Below, one piece after another: positions 8,743 to 18,738 of a stretch of 64,000 nucleotides of DNA. The notes beneath the pieces are model-generated. The model had not been told where the DNA came from, did no database searches, and saw nothing but the letters and a program-made list of their open reading frames with translations. Each line of letters opens with the position of its first letter. Position 1 is the stretch's first letter. The stretch covers positions 68,450 to 132,449 of the forward strand of contig CAVTNU010000007.1 in assembly GCA_963736175.1 (NCBI GenBank), in the 5' to 3' direction. This stretch comes from Rhodoblastus sp963736175. Its GTDB lineage: Bacteria; Pseudomonadota; Alphaproteobacteria; Rhizobiales; Beijerinckiaceae. The position numbers and the translations under genes were made by a program.

Positions 8743-9750
8743 TCACTTTCCCGTCAGCAGCATGATTTTGCCCAGATGCGCCGAGGATTCCATCAGTTCG
8801 TGCGCGGCTCTGGCTTCTTCGAGCGGGAACGTCGCGTGGATCATCGGCGCGATGGCCCCCTTGTCCAGCAAGGGCCAGACCCTTTCGCGCAATTGCGCCG
8901 CGATCGCCGCTTTCTGCGCCAAAGAACGTGGGCGCAAGGTCGAACCGGTCAGCGTCAGGCGCTTGACCATCATCAGGGTGAAATCGAAATTTTCGACCCG
9001 CGCGCCCTGCAGAAAGGCGATCTGCACCAGGCGCCCTTCCAGAGCCAGCGCCGACAAATTCTTTTGCAGATAGGGACCGCCGACCATGTCGAGAATGACG
9101 TCGACGCCGCGTCGATCGGTCAGCGCCTTGATCTCCGTGACGAAGTCTTGGGTCCGGTAGTTGATCGCCACGTCGGCGCCAAGCGTCCTGCAGAATCGGG
9201 TTTTCTCGTCCGAACCCGCCGTCGCGAAGACTTTTGCGCCAAATTGCTTGGCCAACTGGATCGCTGTTGAGCCGATCCCGCTCGATCCGCCGTGGATGAG
9301 AAAAATTTCGCCCAACGCGAGGCGTCCGCGCGTGAAGACGTTGTCGTAGACCGTGAAATAGTTTTCCGGAATTCCGGCCGCCTCGACCAGAGTCAGGGGT
9401 TTCGGACGGGGCAGGCACAGAGCCGCGTCGGCGAGGCAGTACTCGGCGTAGCCGCCCGAGCCGACCAGCGCGCAGACTTCCTCGCCGAGCGACAGGTTTT
9501 CGACGCCCGCGCCCAGCGCAACGACGCGTCCGCCGATCTCCAGACCTGGAATCTGGCTTTCGCCCGGCGGCGGCGGATATAAGCCGGCGCGCTGAATGCA
9601 GTCCGGACGGTTGATGCCGGCGGCGACGACTTCGATCAGAACCTTACCCGCCGGCGGCGCCGGCACGTCCGCCTGCCGCAACGCGATGACTTCGGGGCCG
9701 CCGCCGCCGGTGAAATGGATTTCGCGCATTTTTGCGGGCAGCGCGGGCAT
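8743..9750 (-). CDS. NAD(P)H quinone oxidoreductase, zinc-independent MDR family (PIG3-like)
   Basis: A 335-residue medium-chain dehydrogenase/reductase. The N-terminal GroES-like domain (MREIHFTGGGGPEVI) is followed by a Rossmann domain with the dinucleotide loop HGGSSGIGSTAIQLA. No structural or catalytic zinc ligands are evident, which fits quinone oxidoreductases rather than alcohol dehydrogenases. The ATG at 9750 is chosen because GAGGAAA lies just upstream and the preceding residues do not match the family. It is divergent from the large GH94 gene. The physiological substrate is unknown. Confidence 0.88.
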   Translation of the reverse strand: MPALPAKMREIHFTGGGGPEVIALRQADVPAPPAGKVLIEVVAAGINRPDCIQRAGLYPPPPGESQIPGLEIGGRVVALGAGVENLSLGEEVCALVGSGGYAEYCLADAALCLPRPKPLTLVEAAGIPENYFTVYDNVFTRGRLALGEIFLIHGGSSGIGSTAIQLAKQFGAKVFATAGSDEKTRFCRTLGADVAINYRTQDFVTEIKALTDRRGVDVILDMVGGPYLQKNLSALALEGRLVQIAFLQGARVENFDFTLMMVKRLTLTGSTLRPRSLAQKAAIAAQLRERVWPLLDKGAIAPMIHATFPLEEARAAHELMESSAHLGKIMLLTGK

Positions 9751-9967
9751 GGCTTTCCTCGGTCGTGAGCATGAAATTGCGCCATTGTCGGGTTCGACGC
9801 CGACGCGTCGGCAAGATGGCACAGGGTGCGCCGACGCGCCAGTTTGGCCGCGTAGGCCGGCATTCGCGCCCCAACGTCAATTGCGCTAGAAATTCAGAGT
9901 CGGTCGTTGTCGATTCGGCGCAAATTATCGTTAGCTTTCGTGTTGCGACGCGAATTCCGGAGCGACC

Positions 9968-12900
9968 ATGTCCGCCGCAGACACTGCTATTCCAACATCC
10001 CTGTCAAACGCGCCGACACGGCGCTTCTGGCCGATTATTCTCTCCGCCGTCGGCGCTGCGGCGGCGATCGGTTTTGGCGCTCATGGCGGGGTGGCCTTTG
10101 CGTCGCTCGGCGCCATTTTTGGCGCGTTGTCGCTCTATATGGCGAATTTCGCCGCGACGGGGCAGGCGCGCCTTGGCGCGCTGACGGTCATCGATTTTCT
10201 TTCCCTGGCTTTGCTGGGCGTCGCCGTCGCGCCTGGGGCCGCGCTCTGGCGCGCTCCGGACGACCTGGGGGAAATTGTTCGGCTGACGCAAGCGGGCGGC
10301 GCTTTCGCCATTTCGCTTTACCTTCTGGCCGCCATTATCGGCGTCATCTTGAACGGTCGACGACCGACAGCGGCGTCCTGCGCGGCGCTGTTCATCATGC
10401 CGTTTTTGTTCAACACCCTGCTGGCGCTCGGTTCGCCGGCGCTGGAGCGCGTCGCCGTCGCGCTCGCGCCGGTCAATCCAGACGTCTTGCCGTTCGCCTT
10501 GCCGCTGGCGCGCGCGCTGTTGCGCGGGACCATCCTGTTCATTTTGAACGAAGCGATCATGCTTGGCGCCTGTCTGGCGATGGCGCGATTGCCGGCGCGC
10601 GATCTGCGTCTGCATCGGCTGCTCGCTGGGGCCGGGTTCATGGCGGCTTTCACGCCTCTCGCAGCCGATCTGGGCTCCGCTTCGCTGCTTGCCGCCGCGC
10701 CTGTCGGCCTTAAGATCGCCGGCGCGGCGCTTGCCTCGGGCCTCGCTCAGGCGGGTTTGTGGGGCGAAGTCTATCTCGTCACCGGGGTGCTGGGCGATAT
10801 TCTGCATGGCGTGCCGCCGGTCTATCCGGTGCTCGACCGGTTCTGGCGCTCGGGCCTGGGCAAAGGCGCCGTCTACGGCGCGGTTTTCGTCGCGCTGTTG
10901 CTGATCTTCGACGCGTTTTTCGCTGCGCCGTCGGCCGTTTCGCTGTTCCTGTCGCTGGGGTTTATCGCCGCCGCCGTCGCCGGCGCCGTTCTATTTCCAT
11001 TGGCGCGCGCAATTCTTGAATCGACTGATTCGACGCCGCCGTTTTTTCGTCGCCTGTGGGGACAGGTTCTGACGTCAAAAAACTATCTCATCGGCGTCGT
11101 CGTCGGCATTGGCGTTCTGCTCGCCTTTCAACAGGATTTGCCGCACCAGCCGGGCCTGGACCGTTTCATCTTCGGTTTCATTGTCGGCGCGGGCGCCTAT
11201 GCCGGGTCCGACTTTCTGGCCGATTTTTACGCCATCGCCTTTGGCGCGCGCGCGCGCCTACGCTCGTGGCGTCCCTACGTGCTCGGCGGGGTGCTTGGCG
11301 GGTTGGTCGGCGGGGCTATCGGCTGGTATTTCGACGCCGGCCAGCTCGACGTCGTAAGCCGCAATTTCGCTTCGCACGCGGTCGTCAATTATGCGGCGGC
11401 CGGTCTATCCGATCACGCCTACACCATCACGCCGTTCTTTTCGAAATGGGGTCTGACCAATCTCGGCGTCGCCGGCGGCGGCGTCAGACTGCTGTTCGAC
11501 GATTCTTTGTCGGGCGTGATCCAATGGATTTTCGCCGCGCCCTTGTTCTCCATCAACCTGTTCTTTTTGACGGCGTTGTTAAAACGCGACCTCGCCCCGT
11601 TGCGCTTGCTGTTCAGCGCCGAGGGCGTCAGGCGCCTCGCTGATAACGCCGTGGTCGTGTTGCGCTGGGGTCTGTGGATGGCGCCGATCATCTATGCGTT
11701 CCTGAAAGTGGCGCCGGAGGCGACCTGGTACAATCAGGATGGGCTGGTCCGCTCTGGCGTTGCGATATTCATGAACGCCACTCTGCCGCCTTCCCAGTTC
11801 CGCGATTGGAGCCTTGCCGTCTTCACCGGTCTGCTGACCTACGACTGGGTGCGCGTGCTGATATGGTTCGATCATATGGGCCTGCGCGTGGCGAGCCTGG
11901 TCAATATGTCATTTGTCGGCGGCGACATGCTGGACGAGGGCGCGGCGCGGTTTCTTGGCGCGCGGGCGCGCGCGCGCGCCATTCCCGAAGGCTTGCGGCG
12001 TTTCGCCACCTGGGCCCCATTATTGATCCCCTTCTACATCCCGCGCGGCGCCGATTGGGACACGGCCTGGAGCACGGCGGAGGCTGCGCAGCGGCAGGCG
12101 TTGCCGGCGGTGACCGGGCTTTTGCTCGGCTATGCAAGCGTGTCGTCCGTGCTGTGTTTAGGCATGGTTCTGTTTATTTTGGCGCGGCCAAAACCGCGCT
12201 CGACGACGCGCGCCGGCCTGTCGAAAGAGCCGATGACGCTGACCAACGGCCTCCTTACGCTGCAAATGCTGCGCGACGGACAGGGCTTCACTCGCGTCGA
12301 GACCGCCGCGAGGCGCGGCCCGCCTATCGATTTGACGCGCAGTTACGACGACCCGTTGTTGCCGCGCGGCAAGTTCTTCTATTTTTCCGAACAGGCGAAC
12401 GACGGCGCGTTGAATCTCTGGTCGCTTGGCGAAAAGCCGGCGGGCCACTGCGGGCGGGATTATCTTGTCGATCAAATATCGCCGACGCGACTGATCATCG
12501 AAAATCATTGTTTCAGCTTGCGAGCCAGGGCGCAGGTCGTGATGGCCGAAGGCGAAGCGGTCGAGATCTGGCGCCTGAAACTGATCAACGAAACCAAGCG
12601 CGATCGACGTCTGCGCATCGTCACCTATCGTGAGTTCGTTCTCAATGAGGGCGGCGTGGAGCAGCGCGACGCCGCTTACAACGCGCTTCATGTTGGCACG
12701 TGGTTTGTGCGCTCGCTCGGCGCGATCATGGCGCGCAACCGTTTGCTCAAAAACCAGAGCGGCGATTTCGCCTCCAAACGGCTGTCGCGCGAAATAGGCT
12801 TTCATGCGGCAAGGGCGCATGAAAGCGGACCGGTGCGCCTTGTTGGTTATGAGGATGTGCGCGCGCGTTTTCTCGGTCTGGGCTCGCGGCGCGAGCCGGA

Positions 12901-15454
12901 TCGTCTACTCAAGGGCGAGGCTGCGCGGTCGCCGTCCGACGAGGGGCTGCTTTACGGATTCGATCCCTGCGCCAGTTTGACGCTGGAGGTCGATCTGGCG
13001 GGCGATGGCGAGGTGGAGCTGATTTTTGTCGACGGTTGGGCGTCGGATGAACAGGCGGCGGCGAGCGCCATCGCCCGTCATCTGCAAATCGCCTGCCCGA
13101 GTCGCGATCAGTTGAACGCTGTGATGGCGTTGCAGCGTAGGCCGGTGGCGACCGAGGCGTCCGAAACGCCGCGATTCGTCTTTTCGCCTGATGGCCGGGA
13201 ATTGTCGACATGGCCGGGGGCGCCGCGCGCCTATGCGCATGTAATGGCCAATCCAACCGGCATCGGCGCCGTGGCGACGCATGATGGCGATATTTTTTCC
13301 TTCTACCGCAACGCGCGCGCCAATTCGCTGACGCCTTTCCGCATGGGCGAGGGACGCAACGGTCCTCTCGGCCAGACGATCTATGTCGTAGAAGCGCGCA
13401 CCGGCGCCGTCCACAGCGCTGGCGCGTTCCCGCAAAGGCGCGCGGACACCGAATATTCGGTGACGTTTGGACTGGGCAGCGTGGTTTATCGCAGCCGCCA
13501 TCCCGATATCGAGCTGGAGCTGACGCTGTTTGTCGACGCGGCCAAACCGGTTGAATATATGCAGTTGAAACTGCGTAATCTGACGGGCAAGGATCGGTTC
13601 TATCGCGTCGTCCCCTTCATCGAGATCGTGTTGGCGGAAACCGCTGTCGAGTCTCGCGGCTGTGTCAGGGCGATGGCCGACCATTCCGGCAAGGCGCTCT
13701 ATTTCTCCAATAGTCGCAATGATTTCGTGCAGTGTTTCGCCTTTGTGGCGACGAACCTGAAGGCCGAATTCGCCGAGACGTCGCGCGCCCGGTTTTTCGG
13801 GGACGCGGCGCGTGATCCCGGCTTGCCCTTCATGGTCGAACATGGCCATCCCGATCGCGGCATCGCCGACGACGGCCGCAAGGCGGCCGCATTCGCAGGC
13901 AATGTGTCTGTCGGCGCCGGCGCGCATGAACTCATCATCGTGGCGATCGGCGCGACCGAGAGCATCGAACATGCGCAGCATCTGGCGCACGCCGTCAGCG
14001 CGGAAAGCGCCGCCGACGAGGCTCTGGAGCGTTTGCGGCGTTTCTGGAGCGAGACCTTGTCCGTCTTGCGCATTGAAACCAACCGGCCCGACGTCGACCG
14101 GCTTGTCAACGACTGGCTGCCCTATCAACTGCTCTGCGCCCGCCTTTGGGGACGCACCGGCCCCTCGCAACGCTCGGGCGCATTCGGCTATCGCGATCAA
14201 TTGCAGGATGTGCTGCCTCTGATCGTGCTGGCGCCCAATCTGGCGCGCAAGCAGATATTGCTGCACGCGCGGCAGCAATTCATCGAAGGCGACGTGCTGA
14301 AATGGTGGCATGAGGCGCCGCAGGGCGGCGTCGGCATCGGCGAGCGCACGCACGCCTCCGATCCTCATCTGTGGCTTCCCTATGTCATGCTGCGTTATGT
14401 CACGGCGAGCGGCGACGACGCCATTCTCAACGAGGTGCTTCCCTTCATCGAAGGCGCGCCGGTTCCCCATGGCGTCGAGGGCCATGTGATCTCGCCGCTG
14501 CTGTCGCGCGACAGCGCTCCATTGATCGAACATTGCCGACGCGCGGTCGATTTCACTTTGAATCATTTCGGCGCGCACGGCCTGCCGTTGATGGGCGCCG
14601 GCGATTGGGACGACGGCATGAATCTGGTTGGCTTCAAGGGGCGCGGCGAAAGCGTCTGGGTCGGCTTTTTCCTTTACGACATCCTTATCCGCTTCACGGC
14701 TTTGCTGGCCGAGCGCGGCGACAGCGCGGGCGCGCAGAGCTACGCTTCCCGCGCCGCGTCGTTGCGCGGCGCGCTGGACAATTGCTGGCGCGAGGATCGC
14801 TACGTGCGCGCTTTCGCCGACGACGGCGCGGAGCTGACGCCGATCGGCGCGTTGTCTTCGGCGTGGCCGGCTTTGTCGGGCGCGGCGGAGGGCGATCGCG
14901 GGCGCGAGGCTGTCGAGAACGGACTGGCCGCGCTCGACAAAGGCGATCGGGTCTTGCTGGTGAGCCCGCCCTTTGACGAAAATTCAAAACCATTCCCCGG
15001 ACGCAGCGCTGATTATCCGCCTGGCGTGCGTGAGAATGGCGGACAATATTCGCATGGCTCGTCCTGGTTCGTCGACGCCTTGGCGCGCCTGGGCGAAGAC
15101 GCGCAAAGAGTGGGCGACGAGGCGCAGGCGCAGAAGTTCTTCGCGCGCGCCTTCGAAGTCTGGCAGTCGATTTCGCCGATCCCAAAGACCACGCCGGAGA
15201 AAATTGACGGCTACGGATTGCCGCCGCATCAACAGCCCGCCGACGTCTATGACGGCTTCGGTTATGAGGGGCGCGGCGGCTGGGCCTGGTATTCGGGAGC
15301 GGCGGCGCGCATGATTTCGGCCGCATACGCGATGCTGGGCGTCAAACTTGAAAACGGCCAGTTGGTTTTGCGGTCCGACGCTTTCGTCGAGAAGGCGGGA
15401 CTTCAATTGCTCTCGGTGACGTATAAGGGCCGCAAATATTCGGCCGAGGCGTAA
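9968..15454 (+). CDS. Polytopic membrane protein fused to GH94 (glycosyltransferase-36 type) phosphorylase
   Basis: A single 1828-residue frame. Residues 1 to about 740 are strongly hydrophobic with roughly 15 membrane spans and no family I recognise; I see no GT84 glycosyltransferase motif there. From about 745 two GT36-type beta-sandwich regions follow (about 760-1010 and 1070-1390), then an (alpha/alpha) barrel with GDWDDGMN at 1545-1552, where GH94 enzymes carry the catalytic acid. GH94 phosphorolyses beta-linked glucans; in NdvB such a domain sets the length of cyclic beta-1,2-glucan. The start has GGAG 7 bp upstream. The GH94 part is confident; the membrane part and substrate are not known. 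A link to the opgGH glucan is inference. Confidence 0.85.
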   Translation: MSAADTAIPTSLSNAPTRRFWPIILSAVGAAAAIGFGAHGGVAFASLGAIFGALSLYMANFAATGQARLGALTVIDFLSLALLGVAVAPGAALWRAPDDLGEIVRLTQAGGAFAISLYLLAAIIGVILNGRRPTAASCAALFIMPFLFNTLLALGSPALERVAVALAPVNPDVLPFALPLARALLRGTILFILNEAIMLGACLAMARLPARDLRLHRLLAGAGFMAAFTPLAADLGSASLLAAAPVGLKIAGAALASGLAQAGLWGEVYLVTGVLGDILHGVPPVYPVLDRFWRSGLGKGAVYGAVFVALLLIFDAFFAAPSAVSLFLSLGFIAAAVAGAVLFPLARAILESTDSTPPFFRRLWGQVLTSKNYLIGVVVGIGVLLAFQQDLPHQPGLDRFIFGFIVGAGAYAGSDFLADFYAIAFGARARLRSWRPYVLGGVLGGLVGGAIGWYFDAGQLDVVSRNFASHAVVNYAAAGLSDHAYTITPFFSKWGLTNLGVAGGGVRLLFDDSLSGVIQWIFAAPLFSINLFFLTALLKRDLAPLRLLFSAEGVRRLADNAVVVLRWGLWMAPIIYAFLKVAPEATWYNQDGLVRSGVAIFMNATLPPSQFRDWSLAVFTGLLTYDWVRVLIWFDHMGLRVASLVNMSFVGGDMLDEGAARFLGARARARAIPEGLRRFATWAPLLIPFYIPRGADWDTAWSTAEAAQRQALPAVTGLLLGYASVSSVLCLGMVLFILARPKPRSTTRAGLSKEPMTLTNGLLTLQMLRDGQGFTRVETAARRGPPIDLTRSYDDPLLPRGKFFYFSEQANDGALNLWSLGEKPAGHCGRDYLVDQISPTRLIIENHCFSLRARAQVVMAEGEAVEIWRLKLINETKRDRRLRIVTYREFVLNEGGVEQRDAAYNALHVGTWFVRSLGAIMARNRLLKNQSGDFASKRLSREIGFHAARAHESGPVRLVGYEDVRARFLGLGSRREPDRLLKGEAARSPSDEGLLYGFDPCASLTLEVDLAGDGEVELIFVDGWASDEQAAASAIARHLQIACPSRDQLNAVMALQRRPVATEASETPRFVFSPDGRELSTWPGAPRAYAHVMANPTGIGAVATHDGDIFSFYRNARANSLTPFRMGEGRNGPLGQTIYVVEARTGAVHSAGAFPQRRADTEYSVTFGLGSVVYRSRHPDIELELTLFVDAAKPVEYMQLKLRNLTGKDRFYRVVPFIEIVLAETAVESRGCVRAMADHSGKALYFSNSRNDFVQCFAFVATNLKAEFAETSRARFFGDAARDPGLPFMVEHGHPDRGIADDGRKAAAFAGNVSVGAGAHELIIVAIGATESIEHAQHLAHAVSAESAADEALERLRRFWSETLSVLRIETNRPDVDRLVNDWLPYQLLCARLWGRTGPSQRSGAFGYRDQLQDVLPLIVLAPNLARKQILLHARQQFIEGDVLKWWHEAPQGGVGIGERTHASDPHLWLPYVMLRYVTASGDDAILNEVLPFIEGAPVPHGVEGHVISPLLSRDSAPLIEHCRRAVDFTLNHFGAHGLPLMGAGDWDDGMNLVGFKGRGESVWVGFFLYDILIRFTALLAERGDSAGAQSYASRAASLRGALDNCWREDRYVRAFADDGAELTPIGALSSAWPALSGAAEGDRGREAVENGLAALDKGDRVLLVSPPFDENSKPFPGRSADYPPGVRENGGQYSHGSSWFVDALARLGEDAQRVGDEAQAQKFFARAFEVWQSISPIPKTTPEKIDGYGLPPHQQPADVYDGFGYEGRGGWAWYSGAAARMISAAYAMLGVKLENGQLVLRSDAFVEKAGLQLLSVTYKGRKYSAEA

Positions 15455-15458
15455 ACGC

Positions 15459-15486
15459 AAAAAAAACGCGCCCTCCTGGGCGCGTT
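15459..15486 (-). terminator. Rho-independent terminator of the ftsK-type gene
   Basis: The hairpin AACGCGCCC-TCCT-GGGCGCGTT (15465-15486) has an A8 run on its left (15459-15466), which reads as a U tract on the minus strand, 24 bp beyond the translocase stop. The plus strand has no T run, so the GH94 gene is not clearly terminated by it. Confidence 0.85.
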
Positions 15487-15509
15487 CGATCGCCTGCCGG
15501 GAATTATTC

Positions 15510-18491
15510 TCACTCCTCCGGCAGGCTGAAGGCGCCGCGGTCTATGCCGCCTCCAACGAGGATCTGGCGTTTTCCGGCGTGGTTGGCGGCGCCGACGACG
15601 CCTTCCTTCTCCATGCGTTCGACCAGCGAGGCGGCTTTGTTGTAGCCGACCGACAGGCGGCGCTGGATATAGGAGGTTGAGCATTTGCGGTCGCGCAGCA
15701 CGATGGCGACGGCGCGGTCGTAGAGATCGCCGGACTCCTCGGCGTCCATGCCGCCGGGCGTGGGCGCTTCGCCGTCCTCGCCCGCCGCGTCCTCGGCGGT
15801 GATGGCGTCGAGATATTCGGGCTGGCCCTGGGTTTTCAGGTGGGCGACGATGCGCTCCACCTCGCCGTCCGAGACGAAGGGGCCGTGCACGCGCGAAATG
15901 CGCCCGCCGCCCGCCATGTAGAGCATGTCGCCCTGACCGAGCAGCTGTTCGGCGCCCTGTTCGCCCAGAATGGTGCGGCTGTCGATCCGGCTCGTCACCT
16001 GGAAGGAGATGCGGGTGGGGAAATTGGCCTTGATCGTGCCGGTGATGACGTCGACGGAGGGGCGCTGGGTCGCCATGATGATGTGGATGCCCGCCGCGCG
16101 GGCCATCTGGGCGAGGCGCTGGATGGCTCCTTCGATGTCCTTGCCGGCGACCATCATCAGATCGGCCATCTCGTCGACGATGACGATGATGTAGGGCAGG
16201 GGCGCGAGGTCCATCTGCTCTTGTTCGTAGATCGCCTCGCCGGTCTCGCGGTCAAAGCCGGTCTGCACGGTGCGGGTGACGATCTCGCCCTTGGCCTTGG
16301 CCTCGGCGACGCGGGCGTTGAAGCCGTCGATGTTACGCACGCCGAGCTTCGACATTTTCTTGTAGCGGTCCTCCATCTCGCGCACCGCCCATTTGAGCGC
16401 CACCACCGCCTTTTTCGGATCGGTGACGACGGGGGTGAGGAGGTGGGGAATGCCGTCGTAGACGGAGAGTTCGAGCATTTTTGGATCGACCATGATGAGA
16501 CGGCATTCTTCCGGCTTGAGCCGGTAGAGCAGCGACAAGATCATGGTGTTGATGGCGACGGATTTGCCCGAGCCCGTGGTGCCGGCGACGAGCAGGTGCG
16601 GCATGCGGGCGAGATCGACGATGACCGGTTCTCCGCCGATGGTCTTGCCGAGGGCGATGGCGAGCTTGTGCTTGGTCGCGACGAAGTCCGGCGAGGCGAT
16701 GAGTTCGCGCAGATAGACGGTCTCGCGGCGCTGGTTGGGCAGTTCGATGCCGATGGCGTTGCGTCCCGGCACCACGGCGACGCGCGCCGACACCGAGGAC
16801 ATCGAGCGGGCAATGTCGTCGGCCAGACCGATCACCCGGGACGATTTGACCCCCGGCGCCGGTTCGAATTCGTAGAGCGTGACGACGGGGCCGGGGTGGG
16901 CGTTGAGAATGTCGCCCTTGACGTTGAAATCCTCAAGCGTTTTTTCCAGAGCATCGGCGTTGGCTTCGAGCAGTTCGTCGGGCTCGGATCTGGGCGCCGC
17001 TTCGGGCGCTTCGGCAAGCATTTCGATGTCCGGCGGATCGAAAGCGCAGACGCGCGACGCGCGGGCGCGCGTCGTTTTCGGACGCGCCGGGGCCTCGAGC
17101 GGGCTTGCGCCCGCCTTGACGCGCACGCGGACTTTGCCGCCCGCCAGGGCGCCTTCGGCTTTTCCTACCGCTTCGCCTTGTTTCTGTGGCGCCTTCGCGC
17201 GTTGCAAGTCGGGGGCGCCGATCGCGTTTTCGGGTCCGAAATCGGACGAGTCGAGCGGCGCGTCCAAGCAAAAATTGGCGCCCATCGAGCCGAAGGTCAG
17301 AATCGGCTCCGCGCTGTCCGTGGCGGCCGGCTCGCTTCGGACTTGCGCGCCGGGCCGATGCGCCCGCCGGCGAAAATCCGAGGCCTTGACCTCGTCCAAA
17401 TTGATCACGCTCGCGCCGCCTCCGAGGCTGGCTTCGGGGCGCGGCGCGCCCGCCGACGTCTGCATGGGAATTTTGACGGCTGGATCGAGATGCGCGCCCG
17501 GCGCATTATCCTGCTCCAGCACCGATCGTTTTTCCTCGGCGAGCGCCGCGCTCAAGGCTTGCAGCGTCTGGCGTTCATTGCGGATGAAGATGGAGCGATC
17601 ATAGACGAGGGTTTGTCGCGCGCTGTTTTCCTCGCCGGCGGTTTCGCGCCGGCGAGCCGGCTCCTGGGGGTTCGCTCGCTCGTCGGCCGGCTGATCGGTT
17701 GGCGCGCGTGATTTGAGCAAGACGTCCGGCGTGCGGGTGTATTTGACCCGCGAGACGGGCGCCGCGGCTTGCGCCTGAGCAAGCCGCTCGGCTTCGGCGA
17801 TCTTCTCCGCCTCGGCAAATCTTTCCGCCTCGGCGAGTTTTTCGGCTTCGGCCTGCCGGGCGGTTTCCTCTTGCGCCTTGCGTCGCTCCAGTGCGGTTTG
17901 CGGCGTTCGCGTGAAGCGCACATTGGGATGCCCCATGCGCCAGAACGCATTCGCCGCGGGATTATCGGCCATCGGCGCGGTCCAGGCCGCGAATTCCGCA
18001 GCGCTCGGCAGCGGTTGCGTCGGCGCGGGAAAAGCGGCGCGCGGTTGCTGGGCTAAAAAGTCGCTCGAACGGCGGGCGGAATCGACCATACGGCGCGCCA
18101 GTTCGGCGTCTGGCGTGCGCACAAACCGCACATGGCCGGGCTCCTGTTCGACAAAAGCGTCAAGGTCTTTTGGCGACGTGGGAACGCGCTTTGGGATTGC
18201 GACAGGCGCGGCGACGGGAATCGGCGCATGTTCGGCTCGCGGTCGGTCGTGGCCGTTGGGCGCATTGGCCGGCAGGTCGGACGCCTCGCGCCAATAGGCC
18301 GCGTCGCCTTCGCCGGGCGCCTGTTCATAGGAAATCTGCTGGCCGTGAAAGGAATCGATTTGCCGCAGGACCACCCCTTCGGCGCCGAAAGCTGCGCGCT
18401 GCGCAACCGGACGCGGCGATTGGCTGCGCCGACCGGCGCTGGCCCTGGCTCCAAAAAAACGCACAAGCCATTGGTCGAGGGTCATTAACAT
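15510..18491 (-). CDS. ftsK: FtsK/SpoIIIE-type DNA translocase without N-terminal membrane domain
   Basis: About 993 residues. The C-terminal motor is canonical: Walker A VAGTTGSGKSVAIN (about 637-648), Walker B YIIVIVDEMADLMM, and a terminal winged-helix gamma domain (CSTSYIQRRLSVGYNKAASL) that reads polar DNA motifs. It pumps DNA during segregation. Unlike classical FtsK, the first 480 or so residues are a charged, Ala/Pro/Glu-rich linker with no hydrophobic spans; repeats such as AEAEKLAEAERFAEAEK occur near 215-250. The start is uncertain: ATG at 18491, ATG at 18485 and GTG at 18518 are all possible and none has a strong ribosome site. A second, membrane-bound FtsK elsewhere is likely, though unproven. 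Confidence 0.9.
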   Translation of the reverse strand: MLMTLDQWLVRFFGARASAGRRSQSPRPVAQRAAFGAEGVVLRQIDSFHGQQISYEQAPGEGDAAYWREASDLPANAPNGHDRPRAEHAPIPVAAPVAIPKRVPTSPKDLDAFVEQEPGHVRFVRTPDAELARRMVDSARRSSDFLAQQPRAAFPAPTQPLPSAAEFAAWTAPMADNPAANAFWRMGHPNVRFTRTPQTALERRKAQEETARQAEAEKLAEAERFAEAEKIAEAERLAQAQAAAPVSRVKYTRTPDVLLKSRAPTDQPADERANPQEPARRRETAGEENSARQTLVYDRSIFIRNERQTLQALSAALAEEKRSVLEQDNAPGAHLDPAVKIPMQTSAGAPRPEASLGGGASVINLDEVKASDFRRRAHRPGAQVRSEPAATDSAEPILTFGSMGANFCLDAPLDSSDFGPENAIGAPDLQRAKAPQKQGEAVGKAEGALAGGKVRVRVKAGASPLEAPARPKTTRARASRVCAFDPPDIEMLAEAPEAAPRSEPDELLEANADALEKTLEDFNVKGDILNAHPGPVVTLYEFEPAPGVKSSRVIGLADDIARSMSSVSARVAVVPGRNAIGIELPNQRRETVYLRELIASPDFVATKHKLAIALGKTIGGEPVIVDLARMPHLLVAGTTGSGKSVAINTMILSLLYRLKPEECRLIMVDPKMLELSVYDGIPHLLTPVVTDPKKAVVALKWAVREMEDRYKKMSKLGVRNIDGFNARVAEAKAKGEIVTRTVQTGFDRETGEAIYEQEQMDLAPLPYIIVIVDEMADLMMVAGKDIEGAIQRLAQMARAAGIHIIMATQRPSVDVITGTIKANFPTRISFQVTSRIDSRTILGEQGAEQLLGQGDMLYMAGGGRISRVHGPFVSDGEVERIVAHLKTQGQPEYLDAITAEDAAGEDGEAPTPGGMDAEESGDLYDRAVAIVLRDRKCSTSYIQRRLSVGYNKAASLVERMEKEGVVGAANHAGKRQILVGGGIDRGAFSLPEE

Positions 18492-18738
18492 GCAAAAGCA
18501 ACTTTCAGTCGGCGACACAGGGCGCGCGTCGAAACCGTCGGGCGCGGCGTCAAGAGCGCGTTAACGGCAATGATTAACCTCGGGGAGTTAAGGCCGGGTT
18601 TCCCGACGGGGCGCGGCGCGGTTTTTCGTTGTCCTTCGCGCCCTTCGGCGCAAGCATGAACAAGCCTTAACTTGCAGTGCGCGGTCTAATGGGGGATTTT
18701 GGCGGCGCTCCGGCCAAAAGGCCGTGTTGGAACCGGCA

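Noticed and set aside
12905..14578. 557-residue minus-strand frame inside the GH94 gene
   Set aside because: Antisense shadow; the plus frame carries the GH94 motifs.
15840..17711. 623-residue plus-strand frame opposite ftsK
   Set aside because: Repetitive Arg/Asp/Gly composition; opposite a canonical translocase motor.
18561..18591. Three TTAA half sites between ftsK and the histidine kinase as a CtrA box
   Set aside because: Spacings are 9 and 10 bp, not 7, so they do not fit the CtrA consensus.
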